Notes: generated by a model from the letters alone, not told the origin. A DNA stretch of 64,000 nt from Lachnospiraceae bacterium (GCA_910575105.1 CAJTDK010000001.1:292999-356998), one strand, 5' to 3'. Counted from the first letter of the stretch, positions 52,445 to 62,820 are shown. Numbers and translations: made by a program.

Positions 52445-52544
52445 AAAAAAGACGCCCCGGCAGCTTCTACCTCTCCGCCGAAGACTAGCATATCATTGCA
52501 TGTGCCTGCCTTAAAGCGTGGGATATAGAAACTGCCGGGGCGTC
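52445..52544 (-). terminator. Long decorated terminator of the transketolase operon
   Basis: On the minus strand GACGCCCCGGCAG and CTGCCGGGGCGTC (13 bp) extend through a G-T pair to TTCTA/TAGAA, about 19 bp of stem, and TTTTTT follows. The loop of about 56 nt is GC-balanced and may fold further. It starts 14 bp after the transketolase stop at 52559. Ordinary terminators have loops below 10 nt, so it may be a processed sRNA or a regulated end. The gap 52230-52444 has no other gene I would call. Confidence 0.75.
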
Positions 52545-52558
52545 CCGTTCTCAGCCTC

Positions 52559-53500
52559 TTATTTTACAAATTCTTTTACCTGCGCATAGATGCTCTCTGC
52601 ATCCAGCCCATATTTCTTGATCAGCTCTGCTGCCGGTCCGGACTCGCCGTACACATCATTAACACCGATCTTTAACACTTTCGCCGGAGCTTTCTGCGCT
52701 ACCACGTCACATACTGCGCTTCCAAGCCCGCCGATAACGGAATGCTCCTCTACAGTCACGATCTTTCCCGTCTTTTCCGCAGCTTCGATCACTGCCGCCT
52801 CGTCAAGCGGCTTGATCGTATGCATGTTGATCACCGCTGCGCTGATCCCGTCTGCCGCCAGCTTCTCCGCCGCTGCAAGGGATTCGGATACCGGAAGCCC
52901 GGAAGCGATGATGGTCACATCTGTTCCTTCCTTGAGCGTCACTGCCTTGCCAAGCTCGAACTTATAGTCCGGATTATCATTGATCACCGGAACCGCCGCA
53001 CGTCCAAATCTTAGATATACCGGGCCTGCATGCTCGTAAGCTGCCTGTACTGCCGCCTTCGCCTCGATATCATCCGCCGGGTTCAGTACAACCATGCCCG
53101 GGATCGTCCGCATCAGCGCGATATCCTCATTACACTGGTGGGTCGCACCATCCTCGCCTACAGAGATACTCGCATGGGTCGCGCCGATCTTCACATTAAG
53201 CTTCGGATAACCCACGGAATTGCGGATCTGCTCAAAGGCACGCCCTGCCGCGAACATGGCAAAGGAGCTTGCGAACGGCACCTTCCCTGTAGTCGCGATT
53301 CCAGCCGCAACGCCGATCATGTTGCACTCTGCGATACCGCAGTCGATGTGACGCTCCGGGAACGCCTTCTTGAAAGTCCCGGTCTTCGTCGCTGCCGCAA
53401 GGTCAGCGTCAAGTACCACCACATCGTCATATTTCTTTCCTAATTCTACTAAAGCATTACCGTAGCTTTCTCTTGTTGCAATCTTCTTTACTTCTGACAT
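52559..53500 (-). CDS. Transketolase, C-terminal subunit (pair 3)
   Basis: A 313-residue subunit with the catalytic glutamate E58 in GIAECN. The gene overlaps the N-subunit gene by 13 bp. The operon also carries a transaldolase-type enzyme and a LacI regulator upstream, so this is probably the main non-oxidative pentose phosphate enzyme. It interconverts xylulose 5-phosphate, ribose 5-phosphate and their partners. Confidence 0.92.
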   Translation of the reverse strand: MSEVKKIATRESYGNALVELGKKYDDVVVLDADLAAATKTGTFKKAFPERHIDCGIAECNMIGVAAGIATTGKVPFASSFAMFAAGRAFEQIRNSVGYPKLNVKIGATHASISVGEDGATHQCNEDIALMRTIPGMVVLNPADDIEAKAAVQAAYEHAGPVYLRFGRAAVPVINDNPDYKFELGKAVTLKEGTDVTIIASGLPVSESLAAAEKLAADGISAAVINMHTIKPLDEAAVIEAAEKTGKIVTVEEHSVIGGLGSAVCDVVAQKAPAKVLKIGVNDVYGESGPAAELIKKYGLDAESIYAQVKEFVK

Positions 53501-54324
53501 AATGCTTCACCTACTTTCTCTAAATCTGCCATCGCCGTAGCATACTGCTCGTCATTCGGAGCCGCGCCGTGCCAGGACGCCTGGTTCTCCATAAAGGATA
53601 CGTCTTTTCCTTTTACTGTCTTTGCGATGATCGCCGTGGGCTGTCCCTTCGTCTCTCTCGCCTCTTTGAATGCTGCGGCGATCTCGTCAAAGTTATGTCC
53701 GTCGATATTGATCACATGGAAATTAAATGCCTCGAACTTCTTATCGATCGGATACGGAGAATTGACATCTGTGATCGCACCGTCGATCTGGAGATTGTTG
53801 TTGTCCACGATTACCACAAGGTTGTCAAGGCTTCTGTGAGCGGCAAGCATCGCCGCTTCCCATACCTGTCCTTCCTGGATCTCCCCGTCGCCAAGCAGCG
53901 TGTACACGCGGTAGTCGTCTCCAGAAAGCTTCGCAGAGACTGCCATGCCCACTGCCGCAGAGATGCCCTGTCCTAATGAGCCGCTGGACATATCAACGCC
54001 CGGGATATGCTTCATATCCGGATGTCCCTGCAGATAAGATCCGGTCTTACGAAGTGTCTTAAGGTCTTCCACCGGGAAAAACCCTCTGTTTGCAAGGGTA
54101 GAATAATACCCTGGCGCTGTATGCCCCTTAGACAGTACAAAACGGTCCCGGTCAGCCTTCTTCGGATCCTTTGGATCAACATTCATCTCCTCAAAGAACA
54201 GATATGTGTAGATATCTGCCGCAGAGAGAGAACCGCCCGGATGCCCGGATTTCGCACTGTGAACGGCTGTCACAATGCCTTTGCGAATTTCATTCGCCGT
54301 TTTCATTAGCTCTGTTTTGTTCAT
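53488..54324 (-). CDS. Transketolase, N-terminal subunit (pair 3)
   Basis: A 278-residue subunit with the ThDP domain: SGHPGGSLS (26-34), H68 in SKGH, G145-D-G-E148 and DNNNLQ. Of the three N-subunits in this window it is the closest to the textbook transketolase sequence. It follows the transaldolase-type gene by 36 bp. Confidence 0.92.
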   Translation of the reverse strand: MNKTELMKTANEIRKGIVTAVHSAKSGHPGGSLSAADIYTYLFFEEMNVDPKDPKKADRDRFVLSKGHTAPGYYSTLANRGFFPVEDLKTLRKTGSYLQGHPDMKHIPGVDMSSGSLGQGISAAVGMAVSAKLSGDDYRVYTLLGDGEIQEGQVWEAAMLAAHRSLDNLVVIVDNNNLQIDGAITDVNSPYPIDKKFEAFNFHVINIDGHNFDEIAAAFKEARETKGQPTAIIAKTVKGKDVSFMENQASWHGAAPNDEQYATAMADLEKVGEALCQK

Positions 54325-54360
54325 GATGTTCCTCCTGAAATAAATTTATACGTGCAAATT

Positions 54361-55014
54361 TTACTCTCCGAATACCTTTTTATAGTCAGCCTGGAATTTT
54401 TCGATACCTGCGTCAGTCAGCGGATGCTTTGTCATCTGCTCGATCACTGCGTAAGGTACTGTCGCGATATGCGCGCCGGCAAGCGCACAGTCTGTTACAT
54501 GCATCGTATGGCGCACGCTTGCTGCGATGATCTCTGTCTTGATATCTGCCACTCTGAATATCTCAGCAATCTCCGCGATCAGATCGGTTCCCCTTACCGA
54601 TATATCGTCGAGACGGCCGAGGAACGGCGATACGTAGGTAGCGCCTGCCCTTGCTGCAAGAAGCGCCTGATTTGCCGTAAAGATCAGGGTAACGTTCGTC
54701 TTGATGCCCTCTTTCGTCAGAGCCTTGCAGGCCTTAAGACCCTCTACAGTCATAGGGATCTTCACTACCATGTTCGGATGGATCTTGGCGATCTCGCGTC
54801 CCTCTGCGATCATCCCCTCCGCGTCTACTGTCGTAGCCTTTACCTCTCCGCTGATCGGTCCGTCCACGATAGACGCGATCTCAGCGATGACCTCCTCGAA
54901 TACACGTCCCTCTTTTGCGATCAGTGACGGATTCGTGGTAACTCCGCAGATAACGCCCATGTCATTCGCTTTTCTGATGTCCTCAACCTTCGCTGTGTCG
55001 ATAAAAAATTTCAT
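54361..55014 (-). CDS. Fructose-6-phosphate aldolase/transaldolase (TalC/FSA type)
   Basis: A 217-residue barrel aldolase. I start at 55014 (AGGAGG upstream), not at 55056. The Schiff-base lysine K85 lies in [20 protein letters not shown] and the [10 protein letters not shown] segment are typical. Family members either split fructose 6-phosphate or act as transaldolase; in Gram-positives with split transketolase the latter is usual. It leads the operon with both transketolase subunits. Confidence 0.92.
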   Translation of the reverse strand: MKFFIDTAKVEDIRKANDMGVICGVTTNPSLIAKEGRVFEEVIAEIASIVDGPISGEVKATTVDAEGMIAEGREIAKIHPNMVVKIPMTVEGLKACKALTKEGIKTNVTLIFTANQALLAARAGATYVSPFLGRLDDISVRGTDLIAEIAEIFRVADIKTEIIAASVRHTMHVTDCALAGAHIATVPYAVIEQMTKHPLTDAGIEKFQADYKKVFGE

Positions 55015-55291
55015 TTCTGGTTCCTCCTTTTGTGGCGTGAGTTTTCTCACAATCACCGACTTGTTTCTATAATGAAATTATATCTCAAACAGGGAGTTTT
55101 GGTCAATATGCACATATGTTTATTAATAATTTTTTCTGTTAATAATTTTCTATTATTAGTCAAAACACTCTATTTTCACCCAAAATATTCTTCTGATTTT
55201 CGCCAAACCATCCGCCATTCCAGCTTATTTCATTAATAAATCCACTTATTACATCAAATTATTATTAATATTTTCTCTGATTACATTAATT

Positions 55292-56386
55292 TTATTTTTT
55301 CCGGCTCTTTACGTAGGAGGTCGTACCCCGCACGATAAGCTTCGGTTCATACTCCACATGATAGGTGCTGATCGGCTCAATATCCGAATATTTCCCCGAA
55401 TCCGAGACGATCTTTTTCATGATAATATCGCAGGCATCCCTTCCCTTAAATACGACAAAATGCTCTATCGTCGTCAGCGATACTTTATGCAGTCTGGCGA
55501 ACAAAGTGTTGTCGCAGCCCATCACCGACACATCCCCCGGTACTTTCAGCTTCGCCTCATGAAGCGCATCCATGATCCCAAAGGCAATCATATCATTAAG
55601 CCCCACCATTGCCGTAATCTCGCCAGTCTCGCTTAAAAGCTCTTTCGTCAGCTCGTAACCGATCTTATACTCTGAATCGATATGGGCGACATATTGATCG
55701 ATCTCCTCCTTCGCCGCCTTGATCACGACATTTTCCCTGATCCCCGCCTTCTCGTATTCCTTTAGAAAGCCTTCTACCCGCTTGGAACGCTGCTTCTGCC
55801 TGACCGTAAGCGGCGGCGCGATATACGCCACGTGGCGGTGCCCAAGCTCTAAGAGATGTCTGGCCATCAGGCGGCCCAGCTTGGAGTTGTCAAGCTCCAC
55901 CGCATCCACGTTCTGCTTTTCATTCTGATTATTAACGATAACAACCGGAAGATGCGCTGCCAGCTCCTCCACATGCCCCATAAAGCAGTGGCTTGGATTG
56001 CAGGTATAAATGATCCCAAGAGGCCGGATCTGCCACATCAGCTTAAGATAACGTTCCTCCATCCGAAGATCCCGCTGGGTATTGCACACAAAAAGCCCGA
56101 AGCCCTGCTCCTTCGCCCGAAGCTCGATCCCCTGTAGCAGCATGACATAATAAGGATTAGTAAGGTTCGGGCAGAATACCACCAGAAGCTTTTCTTTTTT
56201 GACCCCTTTTGGGCCTTTCCTCTTCTGCGGGACATAGCCAAGCTCCGCCGCCGTCTGCTCCACCTTCTCTACGGTTTCCTTTGAAAATGAGACGTTATAT
56301 TTTTTATTCAGTACCATCGACACCGTAGACTGCGAGACTCCTGCAGCTTTCGCGATGTCTGTAGACGTAACCTTCTTCCTGCCCAT
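55292..56386 (-). CDS. LacI-family transcriptional regulator
   Basis: A 364-residue regulator with the helix-turn-helix TDIAKAAGVSQSTVSMVLN and a sugar-binding core (GLNDMIAFGIMDALHEAK, VMGCDNTLFARLHKVSLTTI). I start at ATG 56386, 6 bp after AGGGCGG. The gene is upstream of the transaldolase/transketolase operon in the same direction, with 277 bp between. That gap contains several TTATTAATAA-like stretches, candidate operators. It probably controls pentose-phosphate capacity. Confidence 0.88.
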   Translation of the reverse strand: MGRKKVTSTDIAKAAGVSQSTVSMVLNKKYNVSFSKETVEKVEQTAAELGYVPQKRKGPKGVKKEKLLVVFCPNLTNPYYVMLLQGIELRAKEQGFGLFVCNTQRDLRMEERYLKLMWQIRPLGIIYTCNPSHCFMGHVEELAAHLPVVIVNNQNEKQNVDAVELDNSKLGRLMARHLLELGHRHVAYIAPPLTVRQKQRSKRVEGFLKEYEKAGIRENVVIKAAKEEIDQYVAHIDSEYKIGYELTKELLSETGEITAMVGLNDMIAFGIMDALHEAKLKVPGDVSVMGCDNTLFARLHKVSLTTIEHFVVFKGRDACDIIMKKIVSDSGKYSDIEPISTYHVEYEPKLIVRGTTSYVKSRKK

Positions 56387-56404
56387 ATGCACCGCCCTTT
56401 TTCC

Positions 56405-57001
56405 TTACAATTCTGTCCTTCCGTCCAGCGCCCGAAGAAGCGTGACTTCGTCTATATACTCCAGATCCCCGCCCACAGGAACCCCGCTGGCGATCCTGGT
56501 CACCTTGACGCCCGCCGGCTTGATCAGCTTACTGATATACATGGCGGTCGTCTCTCCCTCAAGGCTCGAATTCGTAGCGATGATCACTTCCTTCACCTCG
56601 CCCTCCAGCCTTGTGATAAGCTCCTTGAGCCGGATATCCTCCGGCCCGATCCCGACCATAGGGGAGATGGCCCCGTGAAGGACATGGTAGACGCCGCTAT
56701 ATTTCCCCGTCTTTTCATATGCCGCCAAATCTCTCGTATTCTCCACCACCATGATCGTCTTGTGGTCGCGCTCTGTGCTGCTGCAAATGGGACAGAGCTC
56801 CTGATCCGTCAGCGTGCAGCACTCCTTGCAGTAGCGTACGTTCTGCCTGGCCTCCACCATCGTATCAGCCAGACGCCTAACATCCCCTTCCGGCATATGG
56901 ATCAAGTGAAAAGCCAGCCTTGCCGCTGACTTTGCACCTATGCCCGGTAGGCATGAAAACTCTTCAATTAACCTGCTTATCTGGTTACTGTAGTAATCCA
57001 T
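56405..57001 (-). CDS. recR: Recombination protein RecR
   Basis: A 198-residue DNA-binding protein that loads RecA in the RecFOR pathway. It has an N-terminal helix-hairpin-helix ([17 protein letters not shown]), a four-cysteine zinc finger ([16 protein letters not shown]) and a Toprim domain ([15 protein letters not shown]). It follows ybaB as in most Firmicutes. Confidence 0.97.
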   Translation of the reverse strand: MDYYSNQISRLIEEFSCLPGIGAKSAARLAFHLIHMPEGDVRRLADTMVEARQNVRYCKECCTLTDQELCPICSSTERDHKTIMVVENTRDLAAYEKTGKYSGVYHVLHGAISPMVGIGPEDIRLKELITRLEGEVKEVIIATNSSLEGETTAMYISKLIKPAGVKVTRIASGVPVGGDLEYIDEVTLLRALDGRTEL

Positions 57002-57014
57002 ACATAGACTCCTT

Positions 57015-57368
57015 CTAGAACAGTCCCGGCATACCGCCGCCCATTCCTCCGGTCAGCTTCGACATCGCAGAAGACGTCTCCGCCTCCACCTTATCGAGCG
57101 CCTCGTTGACCGCCGCAACGATCAGGTCTTCTAACATCTCAACATCCTCGGGATCTACAACTTCCTCATCAAGCTTCACTTTCAAGAGCTTCTTTGTACC
57201 CGAGACGGTCGCCTCTACTGCCCCGCCGCCTGCGGTCGCCGAAAACTCTTTCGTCTCCAGCTCCTTCGCCTGCTCCTCCATCTGACGCTGCATCTTCTGT
57301 GCCTGCTTCATCAGATTCGCCATGTTCCCAGGCATGCCTCCGCCCGGAAATCCTCCTCTTTTTGCCAT
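57015..57368 (-). CDS. ybaB: YbaB/EbfC-family nucleoid-associated protein
   Basis: A 117-residue protein. The Gly/Met-rich N-terminus and the [21 protein letters not shown] helix lead to the family sheet ([39 protein letters not shown]). It binds DNA as a dimer. Between dnaX and recR, the conserved order. Confidence 0.96.
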   Translation of the reverse strand: MAKRGGFPGGGMPGNMANLMKQAQKMQRQMEEQAKELETKEFSATAGGGAVEATVSGTKKLLKVKLDEEVVDPEDVEMLEDLIVAAVNEALDKVEAETSSAMSKLTGGMGGGMPGLF

Positions 57369-57388
57369 AATGAAAATCCTCCTATATT

Positions 57389-58972
57389 CTATGATTCTTC
57401 TACCGTTATCTCCATGTTAATGAGATTCTCTATATCTACAAAGCTCTCCTCGAATCTGCGGCCTTCCGCTATATGCCGGATGTCGATATCAATCTCTTTT
57501 CCGATCCTGTCCGCAATGATCTGCTTTATCTCCTGAATATGCTCCGGGGTCTTCACCACGCCCTCACTGACTTCATCCGGCATCACGACCTGAAGCACGC
57601 TGCCCTCCCCTGCGCTAAGTCTCGCCCGCTTCAGATAATTCTTAAGCATCGGGGTCATATCCTGCAGCATCCCCCGGAAATCCTTCACCACGGCCTTAAC
57701 ATCCTCATTCAGCGCCCGCGGAAGCTTCGGCAGCTCTGCGGCCTTCTTCACCTCTTCATCCGCATCCACATACACAATCCGCTCACCCTGACGGGAACTT
57801 CCCGCCTTCTTTTCAAGTTCTTCCATCTGCTTTTCCACCAGACGCAGCCGCTCGAAAAGCGCATCCTGTGTATCTTCCATCTGGGGCCTGCACAGCTTGA
57901 TCAGCGTCACCTCAAGAAGCACTCTTTTCTGCGTCGCATACTTTAACTGTCCGGTAAGCTCTGAAAAGATACGGATATAACGCATCAGCGTACTGTCGTC
58001 TATCATATCCGCCTCTTCTTTCAGCCGGGCAAGGTTCTCCGCAGACATGTCAAGGATGTCCTCCAGGTCATCTGAGCTTCCCGCCAGGAGAAGATTCCTC
58101 AGATACCATGTAAAGTCTGCCGCAAACTGGGACAGCTCCCGCCCCTGCATGACGATCTCCTCCACAGTCCCGATGACCGCCCGTGCATCCATGTCAAGCA
58201 GGTCTCTCAGGAGCCTGCTGAAGACCTCCGTATCCACAGCGCCCAGCACTTCTAACACATGCTCATAAGTCAGCCGTTCTCCGATATAAAATGCCGTACA
58301 CTGGTCTAAAAGGCTTAAAGCATCACGCATAGAACCATCTGCCATCCTGGCGATATAGCGCACCGCCTTCTCCTCCACGTCCAGTCCCTCCCTCGCAATC
58401 AGCTCCAGGAGCCGCCCGGCGATGGTATCGATGCTGATCCGCTTGAAATCATAACGCTGGCAGCGGCTTAAGATCGTAATCGGAATCTTGTGCGCCTCTG
58501 TAGTCGCCAGGATAAAGATTACGTATTCCGGCGGCTCCTCCAGCGTCTTTAGCAGCGCGTTGAACGCGCCGATAGAAAGCATATGCACCTCGTCGATGAT
58601 ATATACTTTATATCTGCCTTCCGTCGGCCGGTAAGCGACCTCCTCCCTGATCTCACGGATATTGTCTACGCCGTTGTTGGACGCCGCGTCGATCTCGATC
58701 ACATTCATCGAAGCTCCGGCTGCGATCGTGCGGCACACCATACACTCTCCGCATGGGCTTCCGTCTGATGGATGTTCACAGTTCACCGCCTTTGCAAATA
58801 TCTTCGCCACGCTTGTCTTACCTGTCCCGCGGGTTCCGCAGAACAGGTAAGCATGGCCGATGCGTCCCGCCTTAAGCTGATTTCTCAGCGTCTTGACAAT
58901 CGCATCCTGCCCCTTTACATCTTCGAAGCCATCCGGCCGGAACTTCCGGTATAATGCCATATAAGAAGACAT
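57389..58972 (-). CDS. dnaX: DNA polymerase III subunit gamma/tau
   Basis: A 527-residue clamp-loader ATPase. Walker [15 protein letters not shown], the zinc motif with cysteines around [16 protein letters not shown], Walker B ([10 protein letters not shown]) and the sensor [17 protein letters not shown] are present. The C-terminal tau part is short and charged. No frameshift slippery site was evaluated. It starts 27 bp after the pfk gene, so the four genes may be cotranscribed. Confidence 0.96.
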   Translation of the reverse strand: MSSYMALYRKFRPDGFEDVKGQDAIVKTLRNQLKAGRIGHAYLFCGTRGTGKTSVAKIFAKAVNCEHPSDGSPCGECMVCRTIAAGASMNVIEIDAASNNGVDNIREIREEVAYRPTEGRYKVYIIDEVHMLSIGAFNALLKTLEEPPEYVIFILATTEAHKIPITILSRCQRYDFKRISIDTIAGRLLELIAREGLDVEEKAVRYIARMADGSMRDALSLLDQCTAFYIGERLTYEHVLEVLGAVDTEVFSRLLRDLLDMDARAVIGTVEEIVMQGRELSQFAADFTWYLRNLLLAGSSDDLEDILDMSAENLARLKEEADMIDDSTLMRYIRIFSELTGQLKYATQKRVLLEVTLIKLCRPQMEDTQDALFERLRLVEKQMEELEKKAGSSRQGERIVYVDADEEVKKAAELPKLPRALNEDVKAVVKDFRGMLQDMTPMLKNYLKRARLSAGEGSVLQVVMPDEVSEGVVKTPEHIQEIKQIIADRIGKEIDIDIRHIAEGRRFEESFVDIENLINMEITVEES

Positions 58973-58998
58973 CTAATTACACTCCATTTCCAAATCTG

Positions 58999-60072
58999 TT
59001 ACACGCCGAAACTGATCCCGGTAAGCTCTGCTTCCTTGATGATCGACGCCTTCGGGTCTACGTATTTTAATTTGCCCGCAACCTCCGACAAAGGCACGCG
59101 CACCATCTCATTCTTCCTGACGCCGATCATGCAGCCGAACTCACCGTCTAAAATCGCCTCTGCCGCAGCAGCGCCGAGCCTGGTGGACAGCACTCTGTCG
59201 TAGGGACACGGAGAGCCGCCTCTCTGGGTATGCCCCGGCACAGTGATCCGCACCTCCTGGTCCGTCTTCTTCTGCACTTTCTCCGCCAGCTCATATGCTA
59301 CAGAAGGATATTTCTCCTTCTCTTTTTTCTTCTTCAGGTCTTTCTTGGAAAGCTTCGCGTCCTGCTTGGAGATCGCCCCCTCTGCGACCGCGATGATCGT
59401 GAATTTCTTGCCCGCCGCTTTCCTCCGGTTGATCGCATCCGCGATCACATCAATATCATACGGAATCTCCGGAAGCAGTACGATATCGGCGCCGCCCGCG
59501 ACTCCCGCATGAAGCGTTACCCAGCCTACCTTATGTCCCATAACCTCCACGATAAATACACGGCTGTGGGAGGTCGCCGTCGTATGGATGCGGTCAATAG
59601 TATCCGTAGCGATATCCACAGCGCTCTGGAAGCCGAAGGTCATCTCCGTCCCCCACAGATCGTTGTCAATAGTCTTCGGAAGAGTGATCACATTCAGCCC
59701 TTCCTCACTCAGCATATGTGCGCTCTTGTGGGTCCCGTTGCCGCCGAGCACCACCAGGCAGTCCAGATTCAGCTTGTGGTAGGTGTGCTTCATGGCCTCT
59801 ACCTTGTCAAGCCCGTTCTCATCCGGAACACGCATCATCTTAAACGGCTGCCTTGAGGTTCCGAGAATAGTGCCTCCGACAGTCAGGATTCCCGAAAAAT
59901 CCCTGGAAGTCAGCATCTTGAAATTGGAATAGATCAGTCCCTTATATCCTTCCTGGAACCCGTAAATCTCCACGTCATCCCGCTTTGAGCAGATTCCCTT
60001 CACAACTCCGCGCATCGCTGCATTAAGCGCCTGACAGTCGCCGCCGCTGGTAAGCATTCCTATCCTTAACAT
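58999..60072 (-). CDS. 6-phosphofructokinase with lysine at the phosphodonor site
   Basis: A 357-residue PfkA-family enzyme. The substrate-binding base TIDND (135-139) and MGHKVGWV are intact. Two positions that set the donor differ from E. coli PfkA: GGDG is GGNG (N112) and PGTIDND is PKTIDND (K133). Lysine at this place marks PPi-dependent and mixed-type groups, while G113 is ATP-like. It probably runs in glycolysis; whether it takes ATP or pyrophosphate cannot be settled by eye. A promoter region of 120 bp with the HK terminator precedes it. Confidence 0.9.
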   Translation of the reverse strand: MLRIGMLTSGGDCQALNAAMRGVVKGICSKRDDVEIYGFQEGYKGLIYSNFKMLTSRDFSGILTVGGTILGTSRQPFKMMRVPDENGLDKVEAMKHTYHKLNLDCLVVLGGNGTHKSAHMLSEEGLNVITLPKTIDNDLWGTEMTFGFQSAVDIATDTIDRIHTTATSHSRVFIVEVMGHKVGWVTLHAGVAGGADIVLLPEIPYDIDVIADAINRRKAAGKKFTIIAVAEGAISKQDAKLSKKDLKKKKEKEKYPSVAYELAEKVQKKTDQEVRITVPGHTQRGGSPCPYDRVLSTRLGAAAAEAILDGEFGCMIGVRKNEMVRVPLSEVAGKLKYVDPKASIIKEAELTGISFGV

Positions 60073-60160
60073 ACGTCTACCTCTCCTTCTATATAAAAAT
60101 GTTTGTTAAAATAGTATACCTTATTTTGAGTCGTGAAACAAGATTGTTTCAAAAAATGAA

Positions 60161-60183
60161 GGCAGGGTAATGTACACCCTGCC
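60161..60183 (-). terminator. Terminator after the histidine kinase gene
   Basis: On the minus strand GGCAGGGT pairs with ACCCTGCC, followed by TTCATTTTTT. It ends the two-component operon 10 bp past the kinase stop. Confidence 0.85.
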
Positions 60184-60192
60184 CCGGTAAAG

Positions 60193-62808
60193 CTATTCTA
60201 CCCTCGGGAATTCAATTGTCACCTTGAACAGATCGCCGTCAAGATACAGCTCGAACACTCCGCCCTGCATCTGCGCCAGCGTCTTTGCGATGGAAAGCCC
60301 CAACCCGCTCCCTTCCGTGCTCCTGGAGATATCTCCTCTGATAAAGCGCTCTGTCAGCTCATCCGCAGATATATTAAGCGCCTGCTCCGATATATTTTTC
60401 AGGCTGAACATCGCATTTCCATCCTTCACGGCAAGCTCCGCATAGATCCGCGTCCCTTCCATGGCATATTTCGCCGCATTGTTATAGATATTTTCGAAAA
60501 CGCGCCACATCCTTCTTCCGTCCGCCCGTATGATGACCTCCTCATCCGGGAGAGTCAGTACCTCCTTAAGGTTCCTTAGCTGGAAGCGCTCCTGGAACTC
60601 ACCGCTGACCTGCTGGATCATCTCGGCAAGGTTCAGGTTCATGTACTCCAAAGTGATATTTCCCGAGCTTACCTTCGAAGCTTCGACCACATCCTCCGTC
60701 AGTATCTTGAGCCGCTGGGACTTCTGCTCCAGCACCTCGATATACCTCCTGACCTTCGCATCGTCAAAATTCTCCTGCTTTAACAGCTCCACATAGTTGA
60801 TGATCGATGTCAGCGGGGTCTTGATGTCATGGGATACGTTCGTGATCAGATCGGTCTTTAACCGTTCGCTCTTGACACTCTCAGCCACCGCCGCTTCCAT
60901 GCCCTCGCCGATGGAATTGATATCCAGCGCGATCTCCCGCTGATCCCCGGTAAGCTTATCCAGCGCGATCTCGTATCCCAGTTCCCCGCGGGAAATCTTC
61001 TTAACCGCATTTTTCAGCCGGTTCCGTCCGATCGCCTTGTATATGAGATAGACGAACGCTACCCCGTCCACCACGAACATAAGCAGCACCCTTTCCGGCT
61101 TTCCCGAAATACCTGCCAGCACGATTCCCCAGTGGATAATGATGAAACTGCCGAACAGCATGAGCGTCTTCCAGATACAGTTAAGGTTCAGAAAGATATC
61201 CCTGACCAGCATCCAAAAACACCGCAGAATACTGTTGCTCCAAATCGTCTTCGCCTTTATCCTCCTGACCAGGCTCAAAAATCCGATCAGAAACATACAG
61301 CAGGTAAATGCCGACAGCACGCACGCCAGAACAATGAATAAAACCGAGTCGCTCATATAGGTCAGATGCTGATACAGCGTCGCCTGTTCCTGATGAAACA
61401 CCACGCCCCACTGTATACCGGTTATTCCGTAAAGCGCCGGCATGAACCATATCATGAACACTACCGCCGCCGCAAACTCCGTCTTCCACCGGTCAAACGC
61501 ATTCAGGTGCAGCCCGTCGTCTTTGTCTCTGCGTCCTGCCACGACCGTGAGCCAAAGGATACTGCCGATCAGCAGCACCCCTGCCAGACACCCGAATATG
61601 GCAATCCGCCTGGCGCTGCCGCCGTATTTATTATACAGTGCATTTTCCATGTAAAATGAATCCTGCACCGGATACTCCGTATCCACCGACGCCGCGAACA
61701 GGAAATCCTCATCATTAAGCCCCGAATACTTCACCGCGTCCCTCCACAGCGACGCGTCCACATCCTCCATATCCGTCTCAAAATCCGCAAGCTTCGGATT
61801 GACGATAACATATTTCCCGGAGGCTTTTATCTGCGCTATGCTCTTCTCCAGCGCATCATATGTCCGGTACTCTGTCTTATTCGTATAGATACGCCGCTTC
61901 TGCGTATCCGCATAGATGTAAGAAAAGTTCGTATCCCCTTCCTTCACCCTGTCTTTGGAATTACGGTAAACCTCATACTGCTTATTCAGCGTATAAAGCG
62001 CATCTCCCAGCATACTGTAAGCCTCGTCAAGCCTGCCGTTCCACTGCGGATTGTAGTTCACGATCGAAAGGATATCCTCTGCACCGACAGGCGCAAATTC
62101 CTCCGCCAGCGCTGAGCCGTCATAGACCCAGCAGTCCTTGTAGACCACTATGCCCTGTGCATCCTGAACGGCACGGAAGCCCCCGTCTTCTAATGCATTC
62201 CCAACCTGTGCGTCGCTGACCACGACACCTGCAGTCTCCGAAGTCTCATCCTCCTCCTTCGATACGATAAATCGGAGGCCGCCGCCCTTTATCATCTCAT
62301 AAAAATCAGACATCCGGTAATATTCATACATATCATCCGACCTTTTGCAGACGATGATCCCTTCCGTATTCTCATCCAGACGGACGCTTGCGCTCTCCTC
62401 TGAGTTACCGTTCACTCCGGAAAATGTATTGCCGTACTTAAGCCCCGCCCATTCGAGTAGATCGCCCAGACGGTAAGAAAAGCCGCTTTTATTCTTTTCG
62501 TTGATGATATTCTTCTTATGGTAGATCTCAATATCTACAATCTTGTCAGGATTATATTTTCCTTCCGTCTCAAACAGGTCCTCACTTTTAATGACCGAAA
62601 CCGCCTGCTGGCTGTACTCCAGCATCTTCTCTACAAAGTTCCTGGAATCCTTATACTCCTTTGCCGGCTTCCCCGCGAATATCTCCGCCCGCAGCGCAGG
62701 GTAGGAAAGCAGCCAGATGAAGCACGCAGTCATCACGATGACCAGCACATGGGCGGTTACGACCAAAACCGCTTTGGTAACATTACTTTTATACCAATTT
62801 TCTTTCAT
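60193..62808 (-). CDS. Sensor histidine kinase with large extracellular domain
   Basis: An 871-residue kinase. One N-terminal membrane helix (15-36) is followed by an extracellular domain of about 370 residues with no family I recognise, then four to five membrane helices between 400 and 600. The cytoplasmic part has a linker, the H-box NVSHDIKTPLTSI (histidine near 659) and an ATPase with GSGLGLSIAKTLAQMQGG. Its partner regulator is encoded 12 bp upstream. The stimulus is unknown; the long exterior part suggests a cell-envelope or extracellular ligand. Confidence 0.92.
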   Translation of the reverse strand: MKENWYKSNVTKAVLVVTAHVLVIVMTACFIWLLSYPALRAEIFAGKPAKEYKDSRNFVEKMLEYSQQAVSVIKSEDLFETEGKYNPDKIVDIEIYHKKNIINEKNKSGFSYRLGDLLEWAGLKYGNTFSGVNGNSEESASVRLDENTEGIIVCKRSDDMYEYYRMSDFYEMIKGGGLRFIVSKEEDETSETAGVVVSDAQVGNALEDGGFRAVQDAQGIVVYKDCWVYDGSALAEEFAPVGAEDILSIVNYNPQWNGRLDEAYSMLGDALYTLNKQYEVYRNSKDRVKEGDTNFSYIYADTQKRRIYTNKTEYRTYDALEKSIAQIKASGKYVIVNPKLADFETDMEDVDASLWRDAVKYSGLNDEDFLFAASVDTEYPVQDSFYMENALYNKYGGSARRIAIFGCLAGVLLIGSILWLTVVAGRRDKDDGLHLNAFDRWKTEFAAAVVFMIWFMPALYGITGIQWGVVFHQEQATLYQHLTYMSDSVLFIVLACVLSAFTCCMFLIGFLSLVRRIKAKTIWSNSILRCFWMLVRDIFLNLNCIWKTLMLFGSFIIIHWGIVLAGISGKPERVLLMFVVDGVAFVYLIYKAIGRNRLKNAVKKISRGELGYEIALDKLTGDQREIALDINSIGEGMEAAVAESVKSERLKTDLITNVSHDIKTPLTSIINYVELLKQENFDDAKVRRYIEVLEQKSQRLKILTEDVVEASKVSSGNITLEYMNLNLAEMIQQVSGEFQERFQLRNLKEVLTLPDEEVIIRADGRRMWRVFENIYNNAAKYAMEGTRIYAELAVKDGNAMFSLKNISEQALNISADELTERFIRGDISRSTEGSGLGLSIAKTLAQMQGGVFELYLDGDLFKVTIEFPRVE

Positions 62809-62820
62809 GAAAATTCCCCT

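Noticed and set aside
52180..52491. 103-codon minus-strand frame
   Set aside because: Starts inside the long terminator and overlaps the LysM gene start; no family features or ribosome site.
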